Shown: in pieces, positions 48,900-60,914 of the stretch
How the letters are laid out: each line of letters begins with the position of its first letter
How positions within the stretch are numbered: position 1 is the stretch's first letter
NCBI GenBank assembly: GCA_963921795.1
Contig: OY997642.1
Location: forward strand, 29,981,837-30,045,836
Source of the DNA: Nannobrachium achirus
Lineage: Eukaryota > Chordata > Actinopteri > Myctophiformes > Myctophidae
DNA: 64,000 nucleotides
Reading direction: 5' to 3'
Program-made: the position numbers and the translations under genes
Notes under the pieces: generated by a model
Seen by the model: the letters and a program-made list of their open reading frames with translations, nothing else
The model's database searches: none
What the model was told of the DNA's origin: nothing

Positions 48900-50677
48900 C
48901 ATTAACCATTGAATGGGTTCACTTGATAAACTGTGTTAGTTCTTCCTATGGGCCCACCACCACCTTGACCTCAACCTGCTATCTGCAAACGTGCCTTTCT
49001 AATGTGTGTACTGTGTAGAATATGTTTCAAAACGAACCACACCAAATCTGATCAATAATAGCACACGTCACTACTGTACTTTGTGTTAATATAGCATCAA
49101 GATCAGTTTATCCACTTTAACCCTACATACATGTACATTGGGTATTTGAAAATAGTCTACAAGCTCTACAAGCTCAGAATGTTGCATGTGACAGACACAT
49201 TTGGGAAAATATTTTTCAAACATTTTCAGAACACAGATCTTGCACTCCCTGGCACAAAGTATTTTCAGATGGGGGTCTGTGGCCAAATGCACATTTAATT
49301 TGGGGGTCCTTGACAAGAAAAAGAGAACCACGTCTTTGTGCAGTTATAGTGCATGCATATTGCAGATCTGAAAAGGACTTCACAAAATAAGTGAGAAATA
49401 TGTTATTGATCAATGCATAAAGATGCAGACAGGCCTGTCAGATATTTGTACATTTCATTCACAGCTCTTTCACTGTGTGTTTTAAAGACTGCTTCTAGAT
49501 TTGAGAGAAATAAAAAGTACAATATTTGTCTCTGAGGTGTAGTGGATTAGAAGTATAAGTATTCTTACCTTAAAATTGGCACAGTACTTGAGTAAACATA
49601 CTTAGTTTCCACCACTGCAGGCCAAAAGCTACACACAAAGGGAGCATGCATGGCCAAGTCTTTTCAAAAGTTCATGACCTCTGTGACTAATGTTGGCTTA
49701 TACTGTAAACACAAATGAACTCTTTGACTGTATGTTTGATGGGTTTATCTTTTATGGGCTTATCCCCCTATATTCTTTAGATTTACAAAACATAAAAGAA
49801 AAATCTTGCATAGTGCGGCTTTATGGCAGCAACTGTCCTGTAAATGCTTAACTTTCATCTCAAGTTATCTTATTCCGATGACCCTGGTCATCTTCAGGGT
49901 AACCATAACACAGATAAGCGTTTCTTTTATTTCTTGTCATGGGGAATAGTCTGATTTCCTTAATGTGGTCAATGCATGATGATGTGTACATTTATCAGAG
50001 GTAGGGACTGCAAAGTGACCAGTGTCCAAATCTGTGAGAGAGATATGTTTGCACTTTGCATGCAAGTGAACTTCTGTGTCCTTGGTCAACAGCTCCTGAA
50101 CAGTTAACTAGATGATAAGACACTGTTTGCCTTCCATTCAGCAAACTCATTCAGCTCATAGATGCACACAACAAATACAGTTATTGCCTACAGTAGTTGT
50201 CGCCGTACTGGCATGCATCTTCTAAAGATGCATGTCTTAAAGCAACGTGGAACGTTAGTAAAACCTTGAGGTGCATCTGGAGCTACTATAAACGTGCACT
50301 ATTACAACCAGAGTGCTAGTCTCCACCTACCTCCCTCCATCGTTCTATCTGTGTGGTGCATGTGATGACAAGGTTTTGCGGCTGTGCGTGAGACCGTGCG
50401 TATGAAAAGACACATGGCAGTGGGGGGGAATTGGGCTATGTTCAAATATGTTTTTAAATGCCTTGTGTCAATTTTGTTTGTGGAGGGCTGGATTGGGAAC
50501 ACAGGACTAGAATTTGAAAAACAGAACCCCCATGTCCACATTGACAATACATTAAGATACATAGAGCATGTAGCCAAAGGGCATCAGCCAGCTGATCCGT
50601 CTACAAAAGTAATCAAATTCACATTCAGTTGTTAATAATGGCTGGTATTTCAGTCCAATGAGGAAAGAGGAACCGTC

Positions 50678-50717
<40 letters not shown>

Positions 50718-51430
50718 CAATCAATCAATCAATCAATCAGTCTCTTTAGCCAATCAAAAATTTCAAAAGAGAAATGAGAGCTCAGCTTCTTCAAACCTTT
50801 CAGTAAGCTAATTATTTAATTTCATTCAACCAAAATAACTTCTTTGTAATGAATAGTTTGCAAATGTCAACACTATGAGAGACTTGTTTCAGACAGTTGC
50901 AAAAATCTGAGATAATGAAATAAAAGCACGAATGACTATTTCAAGGATTTTGTGAGACATAAATGGCTTAATATTTTGTGATTTAGAACTGGAGGATGAC
51001 TCTAGTACTGTTTGTAATTTTGGTGTAAGAGGAGCCAACAATAGCTATAGTCCTAGTCCTAGGTAGACATCTAGACTCTTACAAGCTATACAGTATCTAT
51101 CAATGATGTGTCATTAGGCTAGATATTAATATAATCAATGAACACTTGATCTACTCTATAACGTCACACATAATCAATCATGATAATCTCTAATCTACGA
51201 CAGGAGCCAACTAGAAGTATCTAGTTGGCTATAAGCATCTCTTTTTTTAGTTGAATTGAAGGAAATTTTAAGTATTGTATGTGTAAAACTGGAAACTGAA
51301 TGCCAGACCAGTTGTGCACGCAATGAATGCACATGCTCGTGCTTCCATAGCTTTTCTCTCATACAAGTGCTTGAAATGAAGGTTGGGCAATACAAATAGC
51401 ACCTGACAGTGTCTGGGACAGACAAACACA
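48900..51430. other. interval with no recognised gene
   Basis: Includes a half palindrome at 49,149-49,177, a MITE fragment at about 49,240-49,340 and a cagtggtg-type fragment end near 49,550-49,620. Short open frames lack codon bias or motifs. Confidence 0.5.
50679..50738 (+). repeat. (TCAA)n microsatellite
   Basis: tcaatcaatcaa units with one catcaa shift; possibly the tail of a lost LINE 3' end. Confidence 0.9.
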
Positions 51431-51431
51431 T

Positions 51432-51506
<75 letters not shown>
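51431..51506 (+). repeat. (CA)n microsatellite
   Basis: Pure CA array of about 76 bp. Confidence 0.97.
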
Positions 51507-51509
<3 letters not shown>

Positions 51510-52318
51510 TGGTCATCTCAATTCCTCACCTATACTACAGTATCAGTTACACGTATCACCATTCACCACTGACTCACACCGTTGTGACAATTATCACCAT
51601 AAACGCCTATGATTCTTAGGTGTGTCCACTGTCCATAGCCACCCAGTCTGAGTGTCTGGTCTATAGAGAGGTTACTGAAGAGCATACTGGAGGTGTTTGC
51701 TCCGCATTGAATGGACTAGAGGCTACTGGAGGGCATAGTGGAGCTAGGGTTACTCTTGGTCAAATAAGTTCAATTAAATTCCACTCTGATAACCTAAAGC
51801 CATGCAGTTAAATCTTGTTAGATTGACTTTCATGCCTTTGCGATGCAGTGAGAAAATGCAGAGTGAATGACAAAGAGATAAAGTATATAGTATAGTATAT
51901 ACTATATACTATATCTATAGTATATAGATATAGTACTTGTCTGACTTTAATATTTTTAGAGCAACCCCCAAAGCTTTCCCGACTACAGTATACTCGTCCC
52001 TTTTGTGATTGGACAATATAATGGATTTGAGGATTGGTCAAGCTTCACTTAACATCACAATATATAATACAATTGGTAATTCTTCAGGAACAGTTTTTTC
52101 TAGTGTGAAGTGTGCCGCGACTGGCGTCGGTGCAACCACACTTTCCCAGAATTGCACCTTTCTAGTTTTCTAGTTTATCTTAGTTTAGTTTAGATATTAA
52201 AAACATCTTTTGTGTTTTTTTTTTTTTCCCCCAATGGGCATTTTAGGAAAACTAAAGAACATATACTTTCGCATATTATGACAGGGGTGATTATTTACGC
52301 ATACAGTGTCAAGCCTTA

Positions 52319-52512
52319 TGCCTCATTCACACTACAGATATATAGTTGAACGTTTTGCTTGGTAATTCAATGTAATCTCAATGGAAACCAGCTTTAAAGG
52401 CTGGATTCCAAGGACAGCCGACACGCCCAGCCTTTAAAGCTGGTTTCCATTGAGATTACATTGAATTACCAAGCAAAACGTTCAACTATATATCTGTAGT
52501 GTGAATGAGGCA
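52319..52512. mobile_element. Harbinger-like MITE, near-perfect hairpin
   Basis: Two arms of about 85 bp (tgcctcattcacactacag and its inverse) are essentially identical, separated by a loop of about 20 bp (gattccaaggacagccgaca). Flanked by TTA on both sides (52316-52318, 52513-52515), the 3-bp target of PIF/Harbinger elements. The near identity of the arms suggests recent insertion. Confidence 0.8.
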
Positions 52513-52659
52513 TTACAGTATGTTCCCTATCCCTATGTTCCCCTGCCCTGGTCCCTGTAAGATGGGGTTGGTTGGAGCCAATAGGAGTAAATTATGTCCC
52601 CATAGTGTAGCCTCTGGCTTCTCTGCACGTGCATTTTTGTCCATGCATTTGTGTGCATG

Positions 52660-52704
52660 CTTTGTGTGTACGTGTTTGCGCACGTTTGTGTGTGTGTTTG
52701 CGCA

Positions 52705-52788
<84 letters not shown>
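52660..52788 (+). repeat. (GT)n microsatellite with tttgcgcacg units
   Basis: Two gtttgcgcacgtttgtgtgt units then a GT array with one tatg break; lies just after the Harbinger-like MITE. Confidence 0.95.
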
Positions 52789-52799
52789 CAGAATGTGTG

Positions 52800-54934
52800 C
52801 AGACGCAATTGTAAACATTGCAAAGTGATAATATTTAGAGTGTCTGAATGGCCAACAGATGCTAGAGATAAAACACAGGTGTACAAATGTATTGATTTAA
52901 TATCTGTTTAACACACTGACGTACAGTAGACTCACACTCCAAAGCACAGATTTCCTCATAGTGCAGTGGTTGGGTTATGTACGGTATGCAGATGAAAACA
53001 TTATACACTCCACAGTTATGCATTAGTGCCACAATTAATAGAACTAAACGATTTCATTGATTACAAATAATAATAAATAAATAACAAAACAATCAATTTG
53101 TTTATAAAAAAAAAGAAATCAATAGTAGCAGCCACATTCACATTCTCAGATTTTACTGTGTAAATTGCAAGACACTTGTTCAAATTGTAACCCCAACCCC
53201 ACATGCAACGTAACAGCACACATACTGTAGATGTGTGATGTTCAACGCAAGTTAAGGAAAAGAAAACAACAAATTCAGGGTTTGTATTTAATTGTAAAGC
53301 AGCTATGTTCTGTTCCAAAGACAGTGAAATTCAAGCAGCGGTTTTACTGTTGAGAGTGAAAAACTATTAAATATTCATATCAGTCAGTGTTTTCAATATC
53401 AAGTCTACTGTTCTGTGACCAGTCAGTCATACAGTGGTTTAAATATCAAGTCTGCGACAGTTCTGTGACTCATTTCAAGGCTATGTTCAACACATGTTCA
53501 ACACTTTGCAGTGTCTCTATTGACAGAGAAAAGTAGGCTGACTGGTTCTTCTGCCTTTGACATCAGTTAGAAAAACCCATGGTTCTACAGCCGATGCAAA
53601 ATCACAGCAGACATGGTTGTTTCATCAGGAGATATATTCTGGTAAATGTACCTATCCCAGTCCAAGTACAAGCACAAGAAAACATATATAAACTAGTGAA
53701 TTGTGATTAACTCCTCTGGCAATGTACAGTATAGACAGCTAATTTGATTAGTAATTACAGCCAGCAATAGCTCTCTGTGTAACTGATGTGCATTATAGCC
53801 CACTGTCAGTCCCAAATACTCCTATATAAGATGCATGTCATATTTCACCAAAAAATTAAAGTGCCATTGTATTATTGTTTCTCTTGCATAGTCACAGTGT
53901 CAGGAGGCCTACAGCCAGATCGAATACACTCAATGCTATCAGGAACTCCAATGAAATGACTCGACTTATCTACTTCACTAGTGAACTAGTGAACGGGCAG
54001 CTACAGATGAAGCAAGGGTAAACTCCATGGTCAGATGGCACCCATAGATTAAGCTTCAAGGTCAATAGAAGCCACAGTATAATATACAGTATCTCCCACT
54101 ACAAGGTCAAGTCAGTAAATGTTACTGATAATCATGCAGTGTGATTGATAGAAAGACTTTGGCATTTGTGGCTGTCATAGCAACGACCAAGGCCAAGCAC
54201 TGTCTATGGCCCAGGTAATATTTTACCTACAGTCAGAGTTCCATATATGGAAAGGAAACGCTCAAGTGTAGGTTTACATTTCTCTCAGTGAACAGGTGAG
54301 ATTTGGGGTATTTCACCCCCCATACAGTATGCAGACATATTCTCTTAGCAACACATGGAATCACACAACATAAATATACTTCACAGTCTATCCATTTATA
54401 TTTACAAAACCTGTTCATTGGCTTTTCTTATATTAAATATATACTATTTACAGTACATCTAAAGTAAAGACAACAGGCCAGGATGCCCAACTTAAAAAGC
54501 ACAATAGCCCTTCAACAAAGCGAGTACAACCTCTGCTATTGGAGGGTTAACGGTTAGGGTACTGCCTAAACCACTTAAACCCTATATACTTCAATGACCG
54601 GGGTCTGTACTTGGTCCCCTCATTTTTTCCCTCCACACCAAATCTCTTTGGTTAAAATAGGCGATATTCAAGCTCCCAACGTGCCACGGGACGTATTGTG
54701 AGCGTGTAGATCTGCTGTTTTCACAGAATGTTCACCTATTACGACTCGCCCAGAATAGGGATGCTACAGTTGATGGGGTTAAAGTACAACAAGCAAATTA
54801 AATTGCCTTCTCCCTTGAGCAACTTGAACTTTTGTCTGAAAGGACAGAAACCAGTTCCATCCCACAAGTTGTGGACAAAATATATACATACAGTAATAGA
54901 TATATCACCATTTTGATGCTTGGAATATTGTCCA
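52800..54934 (-). other. possible cyp7a1 3' UTR and downstream DNA
   Basis: Largely repeat-poor sequence after the cyp7a1 stop. No strong AATAAA was fixed on the minus strand, so the transcript end is undefined. Confidence 0.4.
54656..54723. repeat. GATCTACAAGCTC-family palindrome downstream of cyp7a1
   Basis: aaaataggcgatattcaagc, cccaacgtg, then tgtgagcgtgtagatctgct. Degenerate but recognisable on both arms; about 210 bp from the cyp7a1 stop. Confidence 0.65.
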
Positions 54935-55285
54935 TTATATTGACCTCAGTGGTTCCCTCTCTGGTAAGGTCACAGTGAGAGGAGATTGGCTGGATTTCAG
55001 CTTATACTTGAAGTCCACATCATAAGTCGGCTGGAGGATTCCAAGGCCGGCACGGGACTGGTCGAGGGGCGGGACCTTGACCGCAGGGTCCAATAGCTCC
55101 ATATCGAAGTAGGACAGAGTCAGAGTCAGGAACTGCTTGATCTCGTGCATGGCGAAGAATCTGCCGGGACATTTGGTGACGCCGGAACCAAAGGGCATGC
55201 AGTAGTAGCGAAGTTTGCGGCCACAGCGGTAAAATGTGGTTTTCTCCTGATTGTTCTCATCCAGGAAGCGGTCATATTTGTACTC
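54935..55285 (-). CDS. cyp7a1: cyp7a1 exon 8 (haem-binding loop, C-terminus)
   Basis: Acceptor tttcttccag/GAGTAC; stop TAA is the complement of 54935-54937. Encodes [19 protein letters not shown], the haem loop [12 protein letters not shown], and [20 protein letters not shown]. The tail after KYKLK is longer than in the human protein as I recall it. Confidence 0.96.
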   Translation of the reverse strand, partial: EYKYDRFLDENNQEKTTFYRCGRKLRYYCMPFGSGVTKCPGRFFAMHEIKQFLTLTLSYFDMELLDPAVKVPPLDQSRAGLGILQPTYDVDFKYKLKSSQSPLTVTLPEREPLRSI

Positions 55286-58200
55286 CTGGAAGAAAGGAAT
55301 TAGGGAGGTGTTAATATTATTGTTTCTTTCTTTTTTACTCTTGTCTACTGACAGAGTGTTGTGTATTTATATCCCAGGAAATGGAAAGAATAACCTGTAT
55401 TTAGTCTCAAGCTTTGGCTAATATTCTTCAGTTAAATATTTATAAAACCCACAGACAGACTTAACCACATTAAACCAGACATCCTCTCTTTCGCAGATAG
55501 CCACCTTTTTTTTTGTTTTAATTCTTCAAGATTATAAAAAGAAATGCACAAATGCAATATGAACTTGCAGATCAGCAACTTTTGCTACTTTTGTTGGATA
55601 CCGTCGTACAAGTAAGTATAAGAAAGCATAACCATTAAGCTATGCTGCATAGCTTAATGGTTAGGGAGCCTGCCTGGGGAACCAAAACCCCTGGTTGTCC
55701 CTGGTTTGATTCCAGGCCAGCTAGGGTAGCAATGTTGATGTCTGTCCCTGAGCAAGACTCTTAACCCCTAATTGCTTACGCGCTCCTTGTGGGCAGCGAA
55801 TCAGCTGGGTTGGGCTGAAAATGCTTAATTTCCCTCGTGGGACAAAATAGGTGTATACAGCGTATATATATATAAAATAGGGCATTAATTGATGAAAAAA
55901 TATTACATTTGCAGATACAAGGTTTTTACAGCGACATTATGTATTTTGTTCTTGCAGCCTACTGGCTATTATCAGGCTCTTCATACTTTTCTATGTGATA
56001 GTATCTCCTTTGAATTAATATGGAAAACATGCTTCTTCTTACATGGGGGTCCTCGTAGATTTCAGGATCAAAGTGCAGCATGGGCGGGTACAGAGCAATG
56101 ACATCATCCTTCCTTATACGGTAGGCTTCCTGGTTGTCCAGGTGAAGCAAGAAGTCCTCCTTTGCAACGCGCACGTTCATGGAGGCACTGGACAGGCGCA
56201 TGGCCTCCATTATGACGCTGTCTGTAAAGGCAACAGAGATTTCAGGGAACGGCCCTTTGATAAACAAATTTGTCCCACATTGGGTCCCAAGATGACAGTG
56301 ATGACCACAGCATCACTGTGGAACCCGTGTGGGTACATTTTTACACTTTCTTTGTACTTTAATTTGCTGTATAATAACGCTACACACATACCTAGAATGG
56401 GCATCTTATCCAGCTGCTCCCTGGTCATGGTCAGCTGTGGGTTGTTGTGATCAACCGTTTGACCGGAACTCTCCAGGATTTTCTGTACCTCTCCACGGAC
56501 TGCTTTCATTGCTTCTGGACTCCTACAAGACATATATTCTGTTAGTCTGACTGCACAGAAGCTTACTGTACACACACTCACACACAGATGTACATAACAA
56601 TGAATACATCAGAGTATACAGTGCCCTGCTGCAGTCTAGGCACTGTAGAATTCACTAGAACACTGTCATTGAATTGCACAATTTTGTTTTAAAATAGGAA
56701 TAGAAATAGGTCATAAAATTTGGGAAACTCTTTTAAACAGTATACAGTTTTTATTTGGTGGGGGACAGCAAACCATTGTTATCACTTGTGGAAGGTGAAG
56801 TCATATTGTGCCTTTTTATTTCAGAGCATTTTGAATCATCCAGTGACCCCTAAACATTGAACGGCCCCTAAGCATATTCTCTCCTATTCCCTACCTCAAG
56901 TACAGTATGATAGGGAAATTCCCTCCTGTCTTTAGCACAGAGCTGTTGCAAAACTGCATCTATGACATAACATTTATCTGCTCTTAGGCAGTTCCCTATC
57001 TCTATCTGCACAATTTCCACAATAAGCGGTTTGAACTTGATAACTCCTAGCATTTTAGACCTCACTGTGCCTCTGCCCCTCTCTTTCCCTCAACAATCCG
57101 TCACCACATTACTACACTTTTGGGCCCACTTCTTGACACCTAACTTCAAAATACAACCATGACTGGAATTTGAATAAAGTAACTTAAGGTAAATGTCTTA
57201 CATATTTTGTTTATTATTATTATTATTATTTAATCTTCTTTTACCTGATCAGGTAGAAGAGGCTCCAGAAGGTAGCAGGTAAGGTGTTGGCCTGGGACGC
57301 CCAGAGCAGAGCCACGTGGGTCCTGGTTTTGCTCACATCGCTGAAGGTCGACAAGGCGTCATTGAGCAGGATCCTCATGGAGATCAGGTCTGAGAGGTTT
57401 TCTCTCCGAGCCAGGTTGTCAACATGCATGGTCTTAGCCAGGTTCTAGGTGAAGTGTAGGAGAGGAGAGGAGGATTTGTATTTTGTTGTTGTCGGGTGGA
57501 AGTCCAAAAAACGTTTAGTTTTGTATCTATCATTTTAAAAATGATTTTAACTAGTGAAAAGATCAGATCTATAATCACACGTCTTGCGGTGCGAGGTGTT
57601 GTGTGCTGGTAGATCAGCTATTTTCACTAGTTTTGTGCGACAGTCTTGTATGATGAAGCAGGGTTTTACTTTACGGAGGAAAAAAGCATACAAATCTGAA
57701 ACTTGGAGATACAAGGTTTCTGCCTGACAGTGACGATTTGTGCTAACAAGACATTGGTTGGACACACCAAAAATCTTAGCAGTACTACAGTATGTGCAAT
57801 CTATAGATTTGTGCCTCTCCTGCTACAGAGACAGAGTGAAACAGGTTTGCTTTGTCATTTTTATCGAAGCTTCAGGAGGAAAAAAACAATTCCACTAACC
57901 TCTCTTGCACTGTGGGCACTCTTGAAGACATGGATGGGCAAGCCGGCCACCAGCGCAGGGAAGATCTTGTCAAACTCCTTGAAGTTCTCCAAGGCATTAA
58001 GCACTAAGGCTTTCTGTGCTGCCACGCGAGCCTGTGACTTGTCGTCTCCCAGCTCCTTGCCAAACAGAGTCAAGTAACCAGACTCAAACATCACCTAGAG
58101 AGGGACAGAAGACATGAGAGCCTGGTAAGATTTGAGGTGGAGAGTTGCTTTGCTAAGTTGTACAACTGTTACTGTCACTCAGTCTCACTAGCTGTATGCA

Positions 58201-60209
58201 ACATAACCATAATTCCAGGTTCCATATTAAGCATAGCCTTATTATAGTGCATCCCACCAAAAGCTCCACCATAACTGACCTTGTAGCAAAAGGCGAAGAT
58301 GCCGTCCACCTCCCAGCGTTCGGTGCTGGGGCTGAGTGTGTCGGACTTCAACATGACATCCTGGAGGTGGGTCATCATGCTCTCGATCAGAGAGGGGAGA
58401 GCCTCACCCTGCAGTGTTTTCAGAAAGGTGTGATGGAGGTTCTCAGTGGTGAGGCCATGGCGAGGGTCAAAACTTTCATGGCCAAATGCCTAAAAGGCAG
58501 GTGTGGGCAGAGAAAAGAAAGAAAGATGAAAGATTTTGTCATGTCTGACAGACAAACATATAGACAGACATATCGAATGAAGCAATGAAAATGTTGTATT
58601 GAATCTCACAAGCAGCATCAAACCTGGCACAAAGACACACATCTCCACACTCACTTTGACAGATGTAGCGAAATGGAATTTCCTCCAGTCCAAGTGTCTG
58701 CCCTGGCGGATGACGGAGTGGTATGAGAAGGGATCACACAGGAAGTGTATGTACTGGCCGGCTATCTTGCAAGTGAAAATGTGTCCGTACTTCTTCTGCC
58801 GGCTGCGGAGGAACTCTAGAGGGTTGGCCCCAAACTGCAGGGCACAGCCCAAGTAGGGGATGAAGCCGTTTTCAACCACTGGCTCTCCAGGTTCCCTGAG
58901 AACGGAGGAGGGGGGAAGGAGAACACATTTAATATTCGGATTAATATGTATAATTAAGAAGTACTTCTTTCTGTCAGTAAAAGCGCTACAGTGCTACACT
59001 GCATAAAGTCACCTAATTAAAGGATGTGAATGAATAGCTGGATGGATGAATATGACTATAAGAAAATAGATTAATGGATGGAGGGATACAGTACATATGG
59101 TAAATGAATGAATAACACATTATTACTGGAAGTGTAAAGTGAAACACACCCTAGTTGGATTCACATCCAAAATCAACTTCACACCCTTCAAAATATTTGT
59201 CTTAGCAACAGTGCAAAGCAATGTTCCCTGTTGAAATGTGCTATTCTATGCTCCCATGCTGTTGAAATTAATAATGCTCATAAGAGCTGATGACATAATT
59301 ACGGCACTTACAGTATAAAGTGAATTACTTCGGCAGACAATCAAGAAAATGTTTCTGTTAAAATCAACCCACCACACATAAAGTCACCAATACAAATCCT
59401 GTTATGAACACCAATACCAATTCAGGACTGCAACAGCATTCTGGTGATAACTCATATTACCAGATTAACTGATACTCATTTAGACATGGATGGGAAGCTG
59501 TCCTGGATTTCATTATCATGTTTGCAACATCCAACCAATTACTTCTGTTCCAGCTAGCATAGTAATTCTACATGCTTGGTGATTTCATTATTATTTATGA
59601 TTTGTGATTTCATTATCATAATATTGTTTTTCCATGTCATCACCCAAAGTCAGTTACCTCACACTAACAGTAGCACCACCTCCCTAACATTATTCAGCTG
59701 ACTGTATGACTGCATGATGACATCATCCATATAGAAAATAGACAACCATATATAACAGCTAAATCCTGAATACACGTAGCCAGGGGTTCATGAATCATCA
59801 ACAGTGCTCATAATTGAATCAATACTTCAACATTGTACTCAATGGCTGTGTTATGTCTGCAAAGGCTTATTGGTAGAATTAATGTTGTTAAATTTACAGG
59901 ACAAATGGTTTAAGGATGTGACTCTTGTTTATCTCCCAGTGACCACAAGTAGCCCAAAGTTGTCAATCGTTTACTCTGTTCTAACAGCTGAGCTATAACA
60001 TCCTAACCCTTACACCACAAAATATATCAACATCAAATTGAAGAAAAACTGAAAACTGAAGGCAGCATTGGAAACACGAGCTGCATAGACATTAGACAAT
60101 AATACAAAATCTTGAAGCAGTCTTACCTGTTCCTTATTCCCACAGCCATCCACAGTAAGCAGCAGAATCCCACCACCACTGCCCAGATCAGAGCTATGCT
60201 TATTATCAT
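54935..60209 (-). CDS. cyp7a1: cytochrome P450 7A1, cholesterol 7-alpha-hydroxylase (complete, 8 exons)
   Basis: CYP7A1 is the ER haem enzyme that 7-alpha-hydroxylates cholesterol, the first and rate-limiting step of classical bile-acid synthesis in liver. Exons: 60127-60209, 58655-58895, 58280-58489, 57900-58094, 57245-57444, 56392-56522, 56043-56221, 54935-55285; total 1590 nt (529 residues), all GT/AG and in phase. Seen: an N-terminal membrane anchor ([15 protein letters not shown]), [20 protein letters not shown], an I-helix [14 protein letters not shown] (CYP7/8-type, lacking the usual acid-Thr pair), K-helix EAMR (ExxR), and haem loop [10 protein letters not shown] with ligand Cys near residue 452. 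The ending [13 protein letters not shown] marks CYP7A1 rather than CYP7B1 or CYP8B1. Odd: the part I recall as one 587-bp mammalian exon 3 is split into three exons here. Confidence 0.96.
55647..55842 (+). mobile_element. tRNA-derived SINE in cyp7a1 intron 7
   Basis: gcatagcttaatggttaggg (A box), ggtttgattcc (B box, 55703-55713), then gagcaagactcttaacccct and aatcagctgggttgggctga. The first 15 bp are preceded by their own inverse (aaccattaagctatg, 55630-55644), making a perfect 15-bp hairpin at the SINE 5' end. Confidence 0.75.
56043..56221 (-). CDS. cyp7a1: cyp7a1 exon 7 (K-helix)
   Basis: Acceptor gcctttacag/ACAGC; donor CAT/gtaaga. 179 nt. Encodes [20 protein letters not shown] with the ExxR motif EAMR, then [20 protein letters not shown] to EDPH. 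Confidence 0.94.
56392..56522 (-). CDS. cyp7a1: cyp7a1 exon 6
   Basis: Acceptor tcttgtag/GAGTCC; donor CTAG/gtatgt. 131 nt, the length I recall for human exon 4. Encodes [20 protein letters not shown] to [14 protein letters not shown]. Confidence 0.94.
57245..57444 (-). CDS. cyp7a1: cyp7a1 exon 5 (I-helix)
   Basis: Acceptor cacctag/AACCTG; donor AG/gtaaaa. 200 nt. Encodes [20 protein letters not shown] to [18 protein letters not shown], containing the oxygen-activating I-helix segment. Confidence 0.94.
57484..57736 (-). mobile_element. TIR MITE with palindromic centre, copy 3, inside cyp7a1 intron 4
   Basis: Inverted orientation relative to copy 1: gttgtcgggtggaagtccaa at the low end and acaaggtttctgcctgacag at the high end; hairpin at 57,552-57,628. 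It makes up more than half of the 455-nt intron 57,445-57,899. Confidence 0.75.
57900..58094 (-). CDS. cyp7a1: cyp7a1 exon 4
   Basis: Acceptor ctctctag/GTGATG; donor GAG/gttagt. 195 nt, phase 0. Encodes [15 protein letters not shown] to [20 protein letters not shown] plus E. It corresponds to the middle of human exon 3. Confidence 0.93.
58280..58489 (-). CDS. cyp7a1: cyp7a1 exon 3
   Basis: Acceptor cttttag/GCATTT; donor AAG/gtcagt. 210 nt, phase 0. Encodes [20 protein letters not shown] to [12 protein letters not shown]. The intron after CYK has no counterpart in the mammalian gene as I recall it. Confidence 0.93.
58655..58895 (-). CDS. cyp7a1: cyp7a1 exon 2
   Basis: Acceptor ccctcag/GGAACC; donor AAA/gtgagt. 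241 nt, the same length I recall for human exon 2. Encodes [20 protein letters not shown] through [14 protein letters not shown]. Confidence 0.95.
58896..60126 (-). other. cyp7a1 intron 1
   Basis: 1231 nt, AT-rich, with no transposon recognised. Intron 1 of a liver gene often carries regulatory sites, but none can be claimed here. Confidence 0.6.
60127..60209 (-). CDS. cyp7a1: cyp7a1 exon 1 (signal anchor)
   Basis: ATG at 60209-60207. Encodes [13 protein letters not shown], then [12 protein letters not shown] and two bases of Arg; donor gtaaga at 60126. This is the single ER membrane anchor of a microsomal P450. Confidence 0.93.
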
Positions 60210-60632
60210 GGTGAAGATGAGGAGAATATGATCCTTCCCAAGAAGATCTAGGCTACCCTATAGGAAACTATACTGGTCCCCCACACAACTGTATCACCTA
60301 CAGTACAGCCACGTGTAACAACACTTCTCAGACTGTCCCTGCACCTGTTATGGTGTGGTAACTCCACCAGCTGTTACAACGTGATGGGTGACCGCCCGGC
60401 CGGTCGACTGACCAATAGGTGCTGCACACAGCTAGCTCAGGTGACGATGCCCAGAGTGGATCCCTTTAAGGATTGCAATATTCCAAACTGAACAGTCTAA
60501 AAGTCTTTCCCTCCGAGACAATGTGGCTACAACAACAAACGTGACTTCTCTGCTTCTGAGAGGAGGCAAAGCAAACTAATGGCTGTAAGGTAGTGAGGAT
60601 GAGTGTTGACTGCAGTGTGTACATGACTCAGG

Positions 60633-60640
60633 TATTTATA
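60633..60640 (-). promoter_or_regulatory. candidate TATA box of cyp7a1
   Basis: TATAAATA on the minus strand, about 425 nt upstream of the cyp7a1 ATG, implying a start site near 60,605 and a 5' UTR of roughly 390 nt, longer than I recall for mammals. A closer unrecognised promoter is possible. Confidence 0.5.
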
Positions 60641-60781
60641 CTCTTCTCTCTGGCTGATGCTGGGGGCGTGTCATTTGTTCTGGAGGCGTGACTGACCCCC
60701 CCCCCCCCCAGAGGTTGTCTATCACCGAGGGTAACCTGTTACTGAAATATCTCTAGGAACTCAGATTCCATGACATAGAGG

Positions 60782-60782
<1 letters not shown>

Positions 60783-60846
<64 letters not shown>

Positions 60847-60853
60847 CGCGTGT

Positions 60854-60884
<31 letters not shown>
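60783..60884 (+). repeat. (GT)n with (GC)n interruption in the cyp7a1 promoter region
   Basis: GT array with gcgcgcgcgcg near 60,838-60,850. Alternating purine-pyrimidine tract between the TATA candidate and the LRH-1-type site; such tracts can adopt Z-DNA. Confidence 0.95.
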
Positions 60885-60905
60885 CCTGTGAAAGGGAAAG
60901 AGAGA

Positions 60906-60914
60906 TGGCCTTGA
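60906..60914 (-). promoter_or_regulatory. LRH-1/FTF (NR5A2)-type half-site upstream of cyp7a1
   Basis: TCAAGGCCA on the minus strand, an exact match to the extended nuclear-receptor half-site (YCAAGGYCA) bound by LRH-1 in the mammalian CYP7A1 bile-acid response element. It sits about 270 nt upstream of the TATA box, separated from it by a (GT)n tract. A near match, TCAAGGTCC, lies at 60980-60988 on the other strand. Confidence 0.5.

Noticed and set aside
50384-50635. 83-codon plus-strand frame
   Set aside because: No recognisable domain, no splice partner or promoter; likely chance.
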